Counted from the first letter of the stretch, positions 1-11,860 are shown. The stretch is DNA of 64,000 nt from Welwitschia mirabilis (GCA_051453625.1 JBOZIK010000001.1:279870707-279934706); one strand, 5' to 3'. The notes: generated by a model not told the origin, from the letters alone. Program-made: numbers and translations.

Positions 1-929
1 TCAACGTGAATACGAAATTTTGTGTCTACTCCCACTTATACCAGTGTGTTGTATTGTGTAAGATATTTGTTTTGATTATAAATGATAGGATCTCTTTAAA
101 TGTAAAAACTTGCATAAATACACACTGTAACATTTATCTATATGATCAACTCCATAGGTTTAGATTGTAGGAAAAAAACATTTAAAATCATTGCTATTTG
201 TTGAACCTATGTTAAAAAGGTCAAGGTATTTTTCATTTCACTGTTTGTTAATACAAACAAAGTCGAGAAATGACTGCATATAGTAAGGAGGGGAGGTTCT
301 ATTTTAATGTGTAGTGAACTATGGATAGGTGTAGCTATTATAAAAGTGAATAGACTACCTTAGTTAGTATGTGGGCAGCTGTCATTATGTGATATGTGGG
401 GACAACTATAGCTATTAACACATACTTAGCCTTAAAGAGCCAACTCTCTACACTTGTCCTCATTATAGCTTATGTGGCCCATCCCAAGCTCTAGTAGTAC
501 TACATAGAATAGTTCAAAGAAATTATACATACCACCAGGACATTTACAGAAGAGGTGGAAGATCTTTTCATAGAACCTATTAAGGAATAGCCTAAAACTT
601 TTGCAATTCAACAAAAAAAAATTACTTTTTAGGTTTAGATTAGGAATAAACCCCTGAGAATTCATATAATGCATACAAGTCCTTACTAATTTACATGGGA
701 TTTCACATACCCCATGCTACTCAAGTTAAAGGATAAGCCAATGATACTTTCAGCTACTAGACTCTCATCGTCTAGGGTGTAGGACTCAATTGTTTTGACT
801 AGCGGTACAATACTTACTTATATTGCTCTTTCACAATCCTATTTTCCATGATTCTCTTTGAAATGAATGGTTTAGGATACTCTCATCATCTCTATTAGTT
901 GTCTATTTTGTGTAGTTAAATCTTTATAA
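1..929. other. No gene recognised (left edge)
   Basis: AT-rich sequence without a recognisable protein or RNA gene. A minus-strand open frame of 80 codons (432-674) lies downstream, in minus orientation, of the gag scrap at 930-1400. It could be further decayed retroelement sequence, but its translation matches no family I know. No LTR boundary was found here. Confidence 0.4.
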
Positions 930-1400
930 TGAGCTTTAAAACCATGTTAGTAACATTTTCTTAATAGATCTTTAAAGAATTCAAATACCTTTTCAAAACT
1001 TTCATTATCTTCTTTTGGTAAGTCTATAATTTAAATCTCATTTAATTAGTTTTGTATGATAAGAAAGTACTTTTTCAAAAATTTCATTGGTGAACTCTTC
1101 TTAGAACCTAATTAAATAGAGTTTCATATTGTTTATCCAAGAATTAACTTTCTCTTTCAAGGCAAATAAAAAGGCTTCATTCTAACTACATTACCTTGAT
1201 CATCCACAGTTGAAATTATGGTTTTAAATTCTCTTAAACACTCATAGAAATCTTTAGAATCCCAGCCATGAAATTTTGATAATAATTTCATCACAATAAA
1301 TTTTACTTTAATTCAATTAATACATAGAAATAAAACCATAAAAGAAGGTGTATTTAAATACTAAAGTCTTCATAAAGCTTTTAATGTTCTCTTGGGTGAT
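930..1400 (-). pseudogene. Ty3/gypsy gag fragment (decayed)
   Basis: The reverse complement reads, across frame shifts, like the core of a plant gypsy Gag capsid (Retrotrans_gag family). A KFHGWDSKDFYECLREFK-like stretch is followed by LKEKVNSWINNM, then NESFEKVFEFFKDLLRKC, the equivalent of the ES.YE.WERFKDLLRKCP signature. Several frames must be combined and stops are present, so it cannot be expressed. Gag would package element RNA in cytoplasmic particles. No LTR or pol of the same element is visible; the piece is cut on its 5' side (in minus orientation) by G1, which starts at 1690. The family is clear from order and motifs; the lineage is not. Confidence 0.6.
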
Positions 1401-1689
1401 CCTTGATGGATACAATTTCTATTTGTTTTAGACATGTTTAATTTAGACAAAATGATATTTACAATATTTTCAATTGAAGTTTTAATAGTTTAAAATATAG
1501 GTTTATAATATTAAAAGTTAAAGTCAAAATTAAGGTCATTTAGGAGTATTTAAAATTCTAATTATTCATTGGTTTTTCTATAGAGTTATCTAGTAATGGA
1601 TCTAATCCTATAATGCATAAGAAATTAAAATTAAGAAAATTATTTTTATAAGACAATAGTAATTAAGATCATAAAAAATTGAAAAACAA

Positions 1690-2925
1690 TATTGTGATGT
1701 TAAATTGTATGTCTTCAATGGTATATTTTAAGTAGTTTTGCTTGACATTTAGACAAGTTTAATTGGACTTTAATGATTAATAAGAGTCAAGGAGAAAATC
1801 ATGGAAATGTACAATCACTAGTACATTTGGAGGCATTTTAGATAAATTTTGATACTTTACATTCTAAGGAGGAGTTAATGATCTTCAAGGNNNNNNNNNN
1901 AAAAGCTTCAAAAAGACTGTCATTTCCTTCATCATCTAGATGACATTATGAACAATACCACATGTATGCTGATAAGGATGCTGACTAGACCAAAGATGAA
2001 AGCTGATGTGGGACCTCTTTTGATGTGGCATCATCCTCACCATCATCTAGATGACATCCAAGATAACAACTATTTTTAGTTAATGCACCAAATTTCACTT
2101 AACTTCCATAATGTATCATGCAGCTCCTATGCACCATTAGTATTTCTATTTTGTCTGTTAGTTTTTCTATTATTAATATGTTTTGTTGTAATAAATACCT
2201 CCTTCATCCTTACTCTAATTTTATCTTCTTTGGAATATGAAAATCTCATAACAAGAGATTGAAAGATAGGAGAAGTTTTTCTCGGTGTTGGGCTATGTAT
2301 CCTTTATTAAAGTGCTGCTACTTTGTAATAGGATGTTGGTTCGACATTAATGAAAAGTTTGCTTTAGTTTCATTCATATGCATACCCCTTATATTTTATT
2401 TTGGCTATGATTTAGTGGAAATTTCATAGTTAGTATAAACCATGAGGGTAACCTTTATTAACGTTAAAATCATTAGTTTAGGATTTGCATTGCATTTTAT
2501 TTTGCATTCATAGAATAATCATTGTATGTTTTTTATATTATATTTAATATATCTTATAGCTTATATTGTTTAGGGTTAGTAATAGTTTCCTTGATTGATC
2601 TAGGTTATACAGGTCCGCTCTTTGTAACAGGAACATTTGGTAGTTAGATAGATATTTCATTTAGAATAGTTTTAATTTGTATTCCATTAGTGTGTTTACT
2701 TTACATTGTTTTCTTATATCACTATTTATTTTCATTAAAGTTAAATGGAAAATACAAAAAATACTTCACTTTAAATCAATTCTCTAACTTTGAGTCTAGT
2801 GCGTTCAGTGGATTACAACATTTGGGTTCACTCCTGTCTATACTAGCATGCATGTTGTTTAAATATTTTTAGCTAACAGAATTTAATTAAGGATGTAATA
2901 ATTACATAAATACACATTGCAACAT
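1690..2925 (+). repeat. G1 5' LTR
   Basis: About 1.24 kb, matching 10090-11352 nearly collinearly with many transitions. Shared landmarks are the stretch around 1700 beside 10100, the GATGTGGCATCAT run near 2020 beside 10430, and the terminal CATAAATRNRYAYTGCAA near 2905 beside 11331. An AATAAATAC element near 2190 sits where the promoter or polyadenylation region is in the related G2 LTRs. Two copies of the GATGA palindrome occur (near 1933 and 2045). A 10-N gap interrupts it at 1891-1900. Confidence 0.85.
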
Positions 2926-2928
2926 TTT

Positions 2929-2950
2929 GGTGTTGTTGTCTGGGAAGGCC
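2929..2950 (+). promoter_or_regulatory. G1 primer-binding site
   Basis: TGGTGTTGTTGTCTGGGAAG starts 3 bases after the LTR. It is a mutated form of the TGGCGCCGTTGCCGGGGA site complementary to the 3' end of tRNA-Asp, used by Athila/Tat-type plant gypsy elements. Most differences are C-to-T or G-to-A. Its place directly after the LTR fixes the plus orientation of G1. Confidence 0.75.
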
Positions 2951-3369
2951 GTTAGGAGCTAGAGGATTGTCATTACTCAAATAAGTACCTTGAATTTCGA
3001 TTTAAGTAATTTGTTTATGATAATATTGTATTTTTACTATATATATCACAAGTTTTTTTTTTAACTTTTTTGTAGATTTTTATTTTGTGTTTTTCATTCT
3101 ATGTTTCTCATCTTCTCTCTATCATCATCTACATCATATAGATAATTAGGTGAATAATGGACTAGGATTAGGGTGTTTCTGTTGGTTTTCTAGTCTGTCA
3201 TCTAGACAACATGGGATGATGATTAACAGTGTGTTTTTATTTTGTTTTCTAGTAAATATATTTTTCTATTTTCTATTTTCTATTTTGTCTTTTTTGTATA
3301 GTGGTTGTCTAGGATATTGTTTGGAAAATAACCAAAATGATGGTTGTTTAGGCATCTTTTCTAAGCATG

Positions 3370-3850
3370 CATGGATAAGATAAATTCTACTGAAAAGCTA
3401 AAATATCAAAGGGAATGAAGCTTAATCAGGAAAATAGTACAAAAGGCTTACTCAACCATGAATAAAACTTAGATCCCCATATTCTAGGTACATAAATTCC
3501 AAGAAATAAAGAAAATCATTTTTGCTATTTTGTTATTTTAGAACCAAATTTTTTTAAAAATTATGAAAATAATAGAATAGGATAAAAACTATTTTATTCC
3601 TTCTTCATTAATGAGTAGTGTGACTTAATACAGAAATAAATTTTTTAAATTTGTGAAAATAATAGAATAGGAGAAAAATTGTTTTATCCCTTCTTCATTA
3701 ATGAGTAGCATCGCTTAATACAATCATGATAGAAACCTCTAATTCAAATGTGAACATTAATGTTGGAGAGCTAATAGCTAAAAGAAAAAATGAACTTCAA
3801 AAATCTTTTTACTTACCTCTTAATAACGATGAATAACTTAGAACCAAAAA
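3370..3850 (+). pseudogene. G1 gag N-terminus relic
   Basis: From the ATG at about 3371 the translation starts MDKINSTEKLKYQRE and stops. The same start, with KSxKKEKYQRE, opens the G2 gags. At 3755-3830 the stretch VGELIAKRKNELQKSFYLPL aligns with LRDLIAKNKYEIQNPFNLPL of G2 gag copy A (18811-18870), so this is the same capsid precursor. The main capsid domain that follows in G2 is missing here; tandem repeats take its place. The frame has stops and is not functional. The assignment rests on the two matching blocks. Confidence 0.65.
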
Positions 3851-4110
3851 TTCTTCTTGTTCATCCTTCTCATCTACTTCTAAGAATAATGATACTAAGA
3901 CTATTGGATAAATATTAGCTGAAGAAAGGAAAAACATAAGAATTTCTATGAATAATGATAAAAGAACAGTTGAAGAAATATTGGCTGAAATAAGAGCTAA
4001 AAGAAGGAGAAACAATATAATTTTTTATGATAATGGAAATAGAACACTTACAGAAATATTTGTAGAAATAAGGTGGGCAACACCAGATGATGTTGAGACT
4101 AGGAATTAGA
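3755..4110 (+). repeat. Diverged tandem protein repeat, about 23-26 residues per unit
   Basis: Read in one frame, the segment gives three to four copies of a unit with core [TV]-x-x-[EK]-I-[LF]-[AV]-E-x-R. They are TIG*ILAEERKNIR (about 3898), TVEEILAEIRAKRRR (about 3967) and TLTEIFVEIR (about 4045). Spacing is about 69 and 78 bp. The upstream block VGELIAKRKNELQ (about 3761) looks like the founding unit and belongs to the conserved gag segment. The repeats are basic and probably helical. I infer expansion of a gag-derived helix; the function is unknown. Confidence 0.55.
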
Positions 4111-4251
4111 TTGATTCCTCTTTCCAACCTCCTTATTTTTACTCCTCCTTTCCAAGCTTTAGGTGAAAAAGATAATAAAAATTTTCAATATTTTAGGGAT
4201 TCCACCTCATCTAGTGAAACATCCTATAATCATTTTAGTGAATCCCAATTA

Positions 4252-4345
4252 TCTTCCATAAACTATTATGAAGAACAACCATCTCCCATCAATTATCATG
4301 AATAAAAACATCCATCTACCATGAATTACTATGAAGAATAAAAAA
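4252..4345 (+). repeat. Three 11-residue NYYEE repeats
   Basis: Three copies of a 30-33 bp unit encode INYYEEQPSP, INYHE*KHPST and MNYYEE*. The third copy ends in a stop and the second contains one. The flanking translation is Ser- and Tyr-rich. This is a short low-complexity tandem inside the G1 ORF, distinct from the repeat upstream. Confidence 0.55.
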
Positions 4346-5604
4346 CTATGTTAAAGAAATAATTAACAAAATGAAAAGAGGTAAGAAGAAACCACTAAGA
4401 ACATGGAAAATCTAATTGAGATGCTTCAACAAAATTTATTACAAAATCAATTATTTGAATGTTCTTTTATAACTCAAACTTGTCCTGCTACATCTCACCT
4501 TGAGAATTATGAGGAGAACTTAGAAATAAGTAACAAAAAATTCTTGCTTTAACATAGAAAATGAAATTTTAGACTACCTTTAACATCCTACTTATTAGGA
4601 GATGGACAACAAAATGAAAACAATGATGATTTAACTTCGTTATTTATCAATATAAATGAAGATGACTATTTATTAGATGATAACATACCAGATTATAATT
4701 TCATTCACTTCCTGTTAGGAAAAAAAATGAAATAAAAGAATTTTAATCCATGAAAAATCTAAAAATTCTTTATTCAATGATAAAGATAATGATCACATTC
4801 TCCTTCTGATGACTCTAATAAATTAAAAAATAATGACGCCCAACAGAATGATAAGAAAGATGAGGATGAAGATGATAATAATGATGTTGAGATATTAGAT
4901 CATATCTCTAAATTTCACTTACTTTGTAATGAGGATGAAAGATTTGAACCCTTAATAAAAGTTCAATATATGATATTAATGGAGAATTTATGTAATGAAG
5001 AGAAATTAGTGGAGAATTTACATAATGAAGGGAGTTATCCACCTCTATCATCTAAACAACAGTCCTAGATAATAGTCAATGATAGCATTTTAATGATCAA
5101 TAATTATACTTTAGAACTAATTGAATTATTCAATAGAGAGGAAGAAGAATCAACTCAAGAAATATCAAAAAATATTCCTTCACATAATGAATATAATGGC
5201 TCTTTTATTTTTATGATTTTTTTTAATTATCTTCTTGATAAATCAACCAACTTAGAGAATGATAATCCTTAAAAAAGCAAGAATGAGTACAATAAAACAG
5301 ATGAATATATAATCAATGATAATAATAAAGATAATGAAGAAGAGAGAAATATTATCAAAATAATGAATTCAACCAAGTAATGATGAGATCAATAATAAGA
5401 AGGAGAGGAATAAAGAAGAATGTATATAAAATCAACCAAATTTAATGGAGAATAGACTTGTACCTTCCAATGGAATAGACCAACTTAAAGAGTCTACACA
5501 TGTTTCTTCATCCCTTTCACTTGTACTTCCATGTAAAACCTTAAATAACATTCCTCCTTCCACTCCTACTTTCACATTATCTTGTGATCTTGACCATAGT
5601 AATC
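4346..5604 (+). pseudogene. G1 acidic Asn/Asp/Glu-rich ORF relic, unknown product
   Basis: Long stretches in plus-strand frames are rich in Asp, Glu, Asn, Ser and Lys, with blocks such as DEDDNNDVEIL (near 4870) and NREEEESTQEISKN (near 5135). A small duplication, MENLCNEEKL followed by VENLHNEGSY, lies near 4981-5040. From about 5442 an open frame starts MENRLVPSNGIDQLKEST and runs into the gap. Stops break the whole into pieces. I recognise no family. It occupies the place where G2 carries gag C-terminus and pol. It may be a Gag-like structural protein of a non-autonomous element or a captured unrelated sequence. Low-complexity composition limits any homology claim. Confidence 0.45.
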
Positions 5605-6483
5605 NNNNNNNNNNNNNNNNNNNNNNNNNNNNNNNNNNNNNNNNNNNNNNNNNNNNNNNNNNNNNNNNNNNNNNNNNNNNNNNNNNNNNNNNNNNNNNNN
5701 NNNNNNNNNNNNNNNNNNNNNNNNNNNNNNNNNNNNNNNNNNNNNNNNNNNNNNNNNNNNNNNNNNNNNNNNNNNNNNNNNNNNNNNNNNNNNNNNNNNN
5801 NNNNNNNNNNNNNNNNNNNNNNNNNNNNNNNNNNNNNNNNNNNNNNNNNNNNNNNNNNNNNNNNNNNNNNNNNNNNNNNNNNNNNNNNNNNNNNNNNNNN
5901 NNNNNNNNNNNNNNNNNNNNNNNNNNNNNNNNNNNNNNNNNNNNNNNNNNNNNNNNNNNNNNNNNNNNNNNNNNNNNNNNNNNNNNNNNNNNNNNNNNNN
6001 NNNNNNNNNNNNNNNNNNNNNNNNNNNNNNNNNNNNNNNNNNNNNNNNNNNNNNNNNNNNNNNNNNNNNNNNNNNNNNNNNNNNNNNNNNNNNNNNNNNN
6101 NNNNNNNNNNNNNNNNNNNNNNNNNNNNNNNNNNNNNNNNNNNNNNNNNNNNNNNNNNNNNNNNNNNNNNNNNNNNNNNNNNNNNNNNNNNNNNNNNNNN
6201 NNNNNNNNNNNNNNNNNNNNNNNNNNNNNNNNNNNNNNNNNNNNNNNNNNNNNNNNNNNNNNNNNNNNNNNNNNNNNNNNNNNNNNNNNNNNNNNNNNNN
6301 NNNNNNNNNNNNNNNNNNNNNNNNNNNNNNNNNNNNNNNNNNNNNNNNNNNNNNNNNNNNNNNNNNNNNNNNNNNNNNNNNNNNNNNNNNNNNNNNNNNN
6401 NNNNNNNNNNNNNNNNNNNNNNNNNNNNNNNNNNNNNNNNNNNNNNNNNNNNNNNNNNNNNNNNNNNNNNNNNNNNNNNNNNN
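5605..6483. other. Assembly gap (879 N)
   Basis: The length is not a round number, so the gap may have been sized from paired reads or long-range data. It lies inside the unfamiliar G1 ORF; open frames reported across it are artefacts of N. Confidence 0.95.
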
Positions 6484-7210
6484 TCCAAATCACATCCCTC
6501 TCCTTGATTTTAATGAAACACATAACCTTGAGGAATCTACTCTTAAAGTCTCTTAATCTTTTCCCTTTATAACTTCACGAAATACTCAAAGTAACATCTT
6601 TGCCTCTTTTATAAAGTCTAGTTTACCTTGTTCTTTTAATGATTACTCTTTTTAAAAGTAAGACTTAGAAGATCTTAGAATTCTAAGACTTAGAAGATCT
6701 TGGAATTCTAAATTGGAGTAAACTTTATCTTCTTGATCCTAATCCATACTTAGATTTAAACCTTAGGGATCTTCTTAAGTATGTTAAACCTACCTTAATC
6801 AGTCAACCTAAGAAGTTTCCTTCAAAGCCTTGGATTCATAATAGTAATATTAATGTCTTCCATTTTAATATTAATTTTTGAATGAAATATATGTTGCAAA
6901 TTCTTTACATAAAGAGTTTGGTAAGAATTTTTTTTGTTTCTATAAAGTATATGAATTTGTTATCTCTTATATTACTAATAAATCTTGTGAAGACAAAATG
7001 CCATTTAGTCATGATAATAGAAAAAAGCCTTACATCTTGGATAAAAATCCACATCTTGAGTTCAATAATAGAAAGCTTCTTAATTTTACTAGACAATTTA
7101 AAGAACCTTCAAATACTTCTTGGATCTTCTCTTTAAGTAGTTTCTTACATGAATTATATAATGGTAATTATGATTTATATTTTTTTAATAAGAGATCATT
7201 TTATAATTAA
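6484..7210 (+). pseudogene. G1 ORF 3' part with duplicated module, unknown product
   Basis: Two related blocks follow each other. The first (about 6735-6884) contains LDPNPYLDLNLRDLLKY and is followed by PSKPWIHNSNINVFHF. The second (about 7038-7210) contains LDKNPHLEFNNRKLLNF and is followed by PSNTSWIFSLSSFLHE. The shared pattern is LD.NP.L.[LF]N.R.LL, about 20 residues, then PS..[SP]WI. The second block lies in an open frame of 110 codons starting at 6878 (MNEIYVANSLHKEFGK). Near 6667-6715 an 11-bp TTAGAAGATCT unit is also duplicated. No known domain is recognised. The next recognisable sequence downstream is the integrase tail at 7555, so this segment takes the place of pol. Confidence 0.45.
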
Positions 7211-7554
7211 ATTTATTACTTCTTCATCTCTTACTTAAATTCTAAAATTTATGCTATCAAAATTGTATCCTTTTATTGCTTCTACCTTTAATTAATTTTA
7301 CTCAAAAATGATAGTATACTTTTTATGTTTTATCAATTGGTCTCTATTTGGTTTGATTCTTATTTTTCAAAGAAAGTACAATACTTGAGGACCATGGCCT
7401 TATGAAAATAAACTTTTTTTTTTCTTTCAAATAAAGTATTGAATAGGATTTAGGATCTGAATAAAACTTGTTTTTTCTTAATACTTCTAGTTTGCTTTGG
7501 TATTTTTCTTTTGATTTCATTTTGTTATGTTTTTATCCTTAGTTTTTATTTTTA
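7211..7554 (+). other. G1 spacer, no gene seen
   Basis: T-rich DNA between the duplicated-module ORF and the integrase tail. No repeat boundary or protein motif is seen. Confidence 0.4.
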
Positions 7555-7760
7555 TAAAGCAAGTTAACCTTTATATGGTTCAGCCCTTATCTTTTAGAGA
7601 AAGTACATTCTAATGGCTCACTTAAGATTTTCAATTTACACGCTAGGAAAATTCAAAAAAATGGATAAAGGTTAAAAATCCCTGAGTTATCAAACCTTGA
7701 ACATAATAAAAGCACTTGTTTTAGAAGTCCTTCTACCATTATCTAAATTATTTCTTAGCT
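7555..7760 (+). pseudogene. G1 integrase C-terminal tail
   Basis: The translation WFSPYLLEKVHSNGSLKIF, then ARKIQKNG and RLKIPE, matches the C-terminal chromatin-side tail of gypsy integrase (W.GPYLV.KV...G...L, then I.NGQRLK.Y). It aligns with G2 copies at 31735-31870 and 32450-32580, including the following N-K-ST relic of the NMVKAL segment. Only the tail remains; the zinc-binding and DDE catalytic domains are absent. It shows that G1 derives from a full gypsy element by internal replacement or deletion. Confidence 0.7.
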
Positions 7761-10072
7761 AATTCTTTTGGTGGACATCATGCTATCACTTAAACATCTT
7801 TAAAACTTAACTAATATTACATTTTATAAAGTTACCATGATTAGTGATCTTTTACTTAGGCATTTCAAAGTGATAAGATTGAACTCACCTAATATTAAGA
7901 CATTCAAATGTCTATGAACTTCATTTTAAAGGAATATGCTTTGGTTTTTTGTGTTTTCTCTTAATGGTATGAGTCTTTAGTTGGTTGGAGGTGTTCTTCC
8001 TTGTTCTTCCTTATCTTTCATCTCATTTCTTCACCTTCATTTTTGTGAATGTGTGGTCATGTGGAATATATTTTAAAAAATAAAAAAATAATAATGAATA
8101 TTTACCATTGTTTTTGTGATAAATACATGGTCCCCATGATGTCCTACCACACTAAGATAAATTTTCCCAAGAGGAACCTTTGGTAGTGTTGATAGCTATG
8201 GGAATTTCATTGGGGGATTAATTGGCCATGTTTCGTGAGTCCTTACTTTTCTGACTGTGGTTGCACTCCCCTCATCATGGATTATTCCTAATGTCATCAA
8301 AGGCATTGCTTGTTCCTTAGACTCATTAAGCTTATAGTATTCTCGTATGATCATTTCACCTTTGAGGATTCAGGTATGTTTTGGGGTGTGAACAAATGAG
8401 TCCATTTCTAAGCATCTTTTGACCTTATCATTCATTACTTGAAAACATTAGTTACATAGCATTGTCATAATCACTGCCTATTTGAGTGGCACTTTATAAA
8501 GTTTTTGGCATTATGTCATGCATCATTAATTAGGTGATTTTATGATTTCTTTCATTAGGGCTTGATAAGTTCAAATTTAGGGTAGGTACATAATCTTCTT
8601 AATGTTCTGAGTTGTCCATTTTTGTTTTATTTTCCTTAGTTGTTTTATTTGGAATTTCAAAGTCATTTTCATACTTTTTCATTATAAATACTTAATACTT
8701 GATTATTTAGTAGTTTTTATTATTGATTTTTATTTCACTCATAATTTTTATTTATAGGAGTTTAATTTATTTTAGTAAATAATATTTATTTAGTTTATGA
8801 TGATAATTTTTCTATTTATTTTAGCATCTTTTCAAGATTAGTTCTTTATTCTTATTTTTGTGTATCGACGCATCCACTCCCTATTTTCCAATGATGATGA
8901 GTTTAGGGCATTATCATATCCTAACACCTCTTTCTCTCACCTTATGTTCTTCCCAAAATTCACCTCCATTATCATGCCTTATTCATCATTATTTTTAATC
9001 ATTTCCCATGTTTTAGACTTTCTGATCACTTTCTAAAACCTCCATGATCCTTTCTCAGTCTAATTTATTCTATTGATACTTTTTCCCCCCTAGTCTTTTG
9101 AAAAACATTGTTGTCCATCTTATCATCCAGAGCCATGTTGGATAACACACATATATTTTTTGAGCATCATTATTTAAAATTTTTTATCTTTTTTTAACTA
9201 TTTTTTATCCTTATTTAATGCAAAGATTATTGCTCTAAAGCCCATCTATTTTGCTTCCTTATGTTTAACTTACATTTTCATCTTTTTTCTTTTTATGTTA
9301 ATGCAATATGGGGTTCATTGATCCACTGTGAGAGGGGATAGGACATACTTTTAAGATATTTTTGAAATATTTTTTAGCAAAATTTTGAGGATCATTTTTA
9401 AATTTTCATGATATATGTCTATAATATAATAGTCAGATTATGTTCTCCTATTATTTGAATGATATGCATTATGGATATTGATTAGTAAACCATGTACTTG
9501 ACAGTAGAAGACTTACAGTTTGTTTTTCTTGTAGGGGCAATCCAAGCAATTCATAAGACCATACATGAAGGGAATAATGTTATGATTATTTATTTTTAAT
9601 ATATTTTCTCTCATATATTCTGCCTAAAAACTCAATGTTTGATTTATGAATATCATTTTTGAATTACGACTTTTTCTCATTCTACATGAACATCATTTAT
9701 CTAAGTTATTAGGGTGATATCTTATGATTATTCTTTTGTTATAACATTCAAACTCTATTTCTTTGATGTGCTAAATGTTTTAAATATGGGTCTAATGCAT
9801 TAGTAAGTGTTTTTCATCTTGTTTTATAATTAGCATAATTGCAGGCATTTTGATTTTACAATTGACTTTCAAAAGTCTATCATCCCCATAATCATTTGAA
9901 TGAAATACTAGGCAATAGCATGGTCACATTATTCACTAAGGTAAAACTTTTAGTTTATTAAATCTTGAGATTTAATCCTACATAATAAAGTTTTTGAACT
10001 TAATTTTCATTTCCCTAGTTAGTGTTTATCTTAATCAATTTGGCTCACGCCTACTTTATCAAGGACTAAAAA
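7761..10072 (+). other. G1 post-pol spacer
   Basis: Non-coding. Parts align with the G2 post-pol spacer: the segment with CATGATGTCCTA and GAACCTTTGGTAGT near 8135-8190 matches 33065-33120, and the GTTGCACTCCCC block near 8260 matches 33195. This shared spacer supports common ancestry of G1 and G2. No ORF like the one at 34861-36122 in G2 is visible here. Confidence 0.55.
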
Positions 10073-10089
10073 GGTTAAGTGGAAGATTA
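10073..10089 (+). promoter_or_regulatory. G1 polypurine tract
   Basis: GGTTAAGTGGAAGATTA directly precedes the 3' LTR and aligns with GGCTAAGTAAGGGGCTA before the G2 LTR at 36651. This is the plus-strand DNA primer site of LTR elements; purines are partly eroded. Confidence 0.6.
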
Positions 10090-11352
10090 TATTAAGATGT
10101 CAAATTGTATGTTTTTAATTGGGTATTTAAAGTAGTTTTGCAGAATGTTTAGATGGGTTTAAGTGAATTTCAATGACTATTGAGAGTCAAGAAGAAAATC
10201 ATGAAAATGCACAATCACTAGTTCATTTGGAGGCATTTTAGATAAATTCTAATACTTCACATTCTAAGGAGGAACTAGTGATCTTCAAGGCCATATTAAC
10301 TTAATTGAAGAGCTTCAAAAAGTCTATTATCCCCTTCATCATCTAGATGATAGTATAGACAATACCACCTATACACTGATAAGGATGCTAATTAAACTAA
10401 AGATAGAAGCTAATGTGGGACCTCTCTTGATGTGGCATCATTTTCACCATTGTTTGGATGACATCCAAGATGAAAACTATTTTTACTTAATGCACCAAAC
10501 TTCACCTAACTTTTGCAATGTTTCATGCACCTCTTGTACATCATTAGGATTTCTATTATGTCTATTAGATTTTCTATTATTAGGATGTTTTATTATAATA
10601 AATACCTCCTTTACCCTTGCTCTGAGTTTATCTTCTATGATACTTGAAAATCTCGTGAAAGTAGATTAAAGGGGAGGAGGTCCATCCATTGTTGCAAAGA
10701 GAATTTTTCCTCAGTGTTAGACTGTGTATCCTCCATTGAGGTAATGCTACTTTATAATAGAATGTTGGTTTAACATTAATGAAAAGTTTTTTTTAATTTT
10801 ATTCATGTGCATCTCCCTTATGGTTTATGTTGGTTATGGTTCGACGATAGCTTCATAGTTGATATAGATCACGAGGGCAACCTTTATTAAGGTTGAAATC
10901 ATTAGTTTAGGATTTACATCGCATTTCATTTTGCATTCATAGAATAATCATTACATGTTTTGTATATTTTGTTCAATGTATATGATAGCATAGTTTAATT
11001 AGGGTTAGTGATAATTTCATTGATTGACCTAGGTTATATGGGATCGATCTTTATAACAAGAAGATTTGGTAATTAGATAGATATTTCATTTAGCATATTT
11101 TTCATTTATATTATATTAGTATGTTTACTTTGTATTATTTTCTTACATCATTTTTTATTTGCATTAAACTTAAATAGAAAATACAAAAATAATAAACTTC
11201 AAATTAATTCTCTAACTTCAAGCCTGGTGCCTTCAACAAATAATGACATTCGGTTTTACTCCCTTCTATACTAGCATGCATGTCATGCAAATATTTGTGA
11301 TTGACAAGATTTGATTAAGGACATAACGATTGCATAAATGTGTACTGCAAAA
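10090..11352 (+). repeat. G1 3' LTR
   Basis: About 1.26 kb, the partner of 1690-2925 and without its 10-N gap. It begins TATTAAGATG beside TATTGTGATG in the 5' copy and ends ACTGCAAAA beside ATTGCAACA. By eye the two LTRs differ at a sizeable fraction of positions, mostly transitions, so the insertion is old. An open frame at 10385-10669 inside it is accidental. Confidence 0.85.
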
Positions 11353-11574
11353 AACATGTGACTTAAAATTTGAATGATAATGAAATTTACAAAAAGAATG
11401 ATGGTGCTAGTCAGGTTTAAAAACTTGCATTATAGAAAATTGATAGTAAATAAAAAGTAATATTATGCTATTTAGCATAAAGAATTCAATAGAAAAAATT
11501 TCTAAATATAAAACTTTATGTTCATAACACATAGTGGCTTATTAATGAAAAAAATGCATAGAGAGCTTTCATTA

Positions 11575-11860
11575 CTTATATAGTTATCTTGAAAGTTTTG
11601 GCTTCCTTTTGTATGTCCCTTTTATTAATAGATGAACAATAATAGATCTCCATCAGCTATAAGACATAATTATATAGTTCTTAGTCTTTGTAGTTTAGTT
11701 CAATACTAATCTATGTTGTTAATATGTTAGCTTATTCTTTGCTTATCTTTTTATTTCTTTTTAGACCTATTATCTTTTAGAACATTAATGACACTAGTAA
11801 AAGTGATAGTGATGTTGGTCACTACTACTGCTTGAATTTTATTATAACTCACAATATTTA
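11575..11860 (+). repeat. Diverged direct repeat, copy 1
   Basis: Shares blocks in the same order with 12740-13000: a TTTTGGTATGTCC-like stretch, CAATAATAG-x-TCTC, TTCTTAGTCTTTGTAG and TTAATATGT. Spacing between copies is about 1.15 kb. It could be the LTR of a small non-autonomous element or a local duplication; no TG..CA ends, PBS or PPT were located. Confidence 0.4.

Larger units (their letters stand above)
1690..11352 (+). mobile_element. G1: non-autonomous Ty3/gypsy LTR retrotransposon
   Basis: Two long direct repeats (1690-2925 and 10090-11352) bracket about 7.2 kb of internal sequence. A tRNA-Asp-type primer site follows the first repeat and a purine tract precedes the second. The flanks are AACAA (1685-1689) and AACAT (11353-11357), a probable 5-bp target duplication with one change. 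Inside are a gag N-terminal relic, an acidic repeat-rich ORF, a gap, a duplicated module and the tail of an integrase. I find no protease, RT or RNase H motif in the sequenced parts, and the 879-N gap is too small to hold all of them. LTR starts are TATT where TG is expected, explained by G-to-A decay. It resembles a LARD-like derivative of the G2 family, because the LTR layout, integrase tail and post-pol spacer match G2. Confidence 0.8.

Noticed and set aside
3809-4127. Two minus-strand frames that look hydrophobic
   Set aside because: They are antisense shadows of the Lys/Glu-rich tandem repeat on plus.
5432-6572. Long open frames of 300-375 codons on both strands
   Set aside because: They consist almost wholly of the 879-N gap; only the short flanks are real sequence.
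10385-10669. Open frame of 94 codons on plus
   Set aside because: Lies inside the G1 3' LTR; the 5' LTR copy is closed in the same frame.
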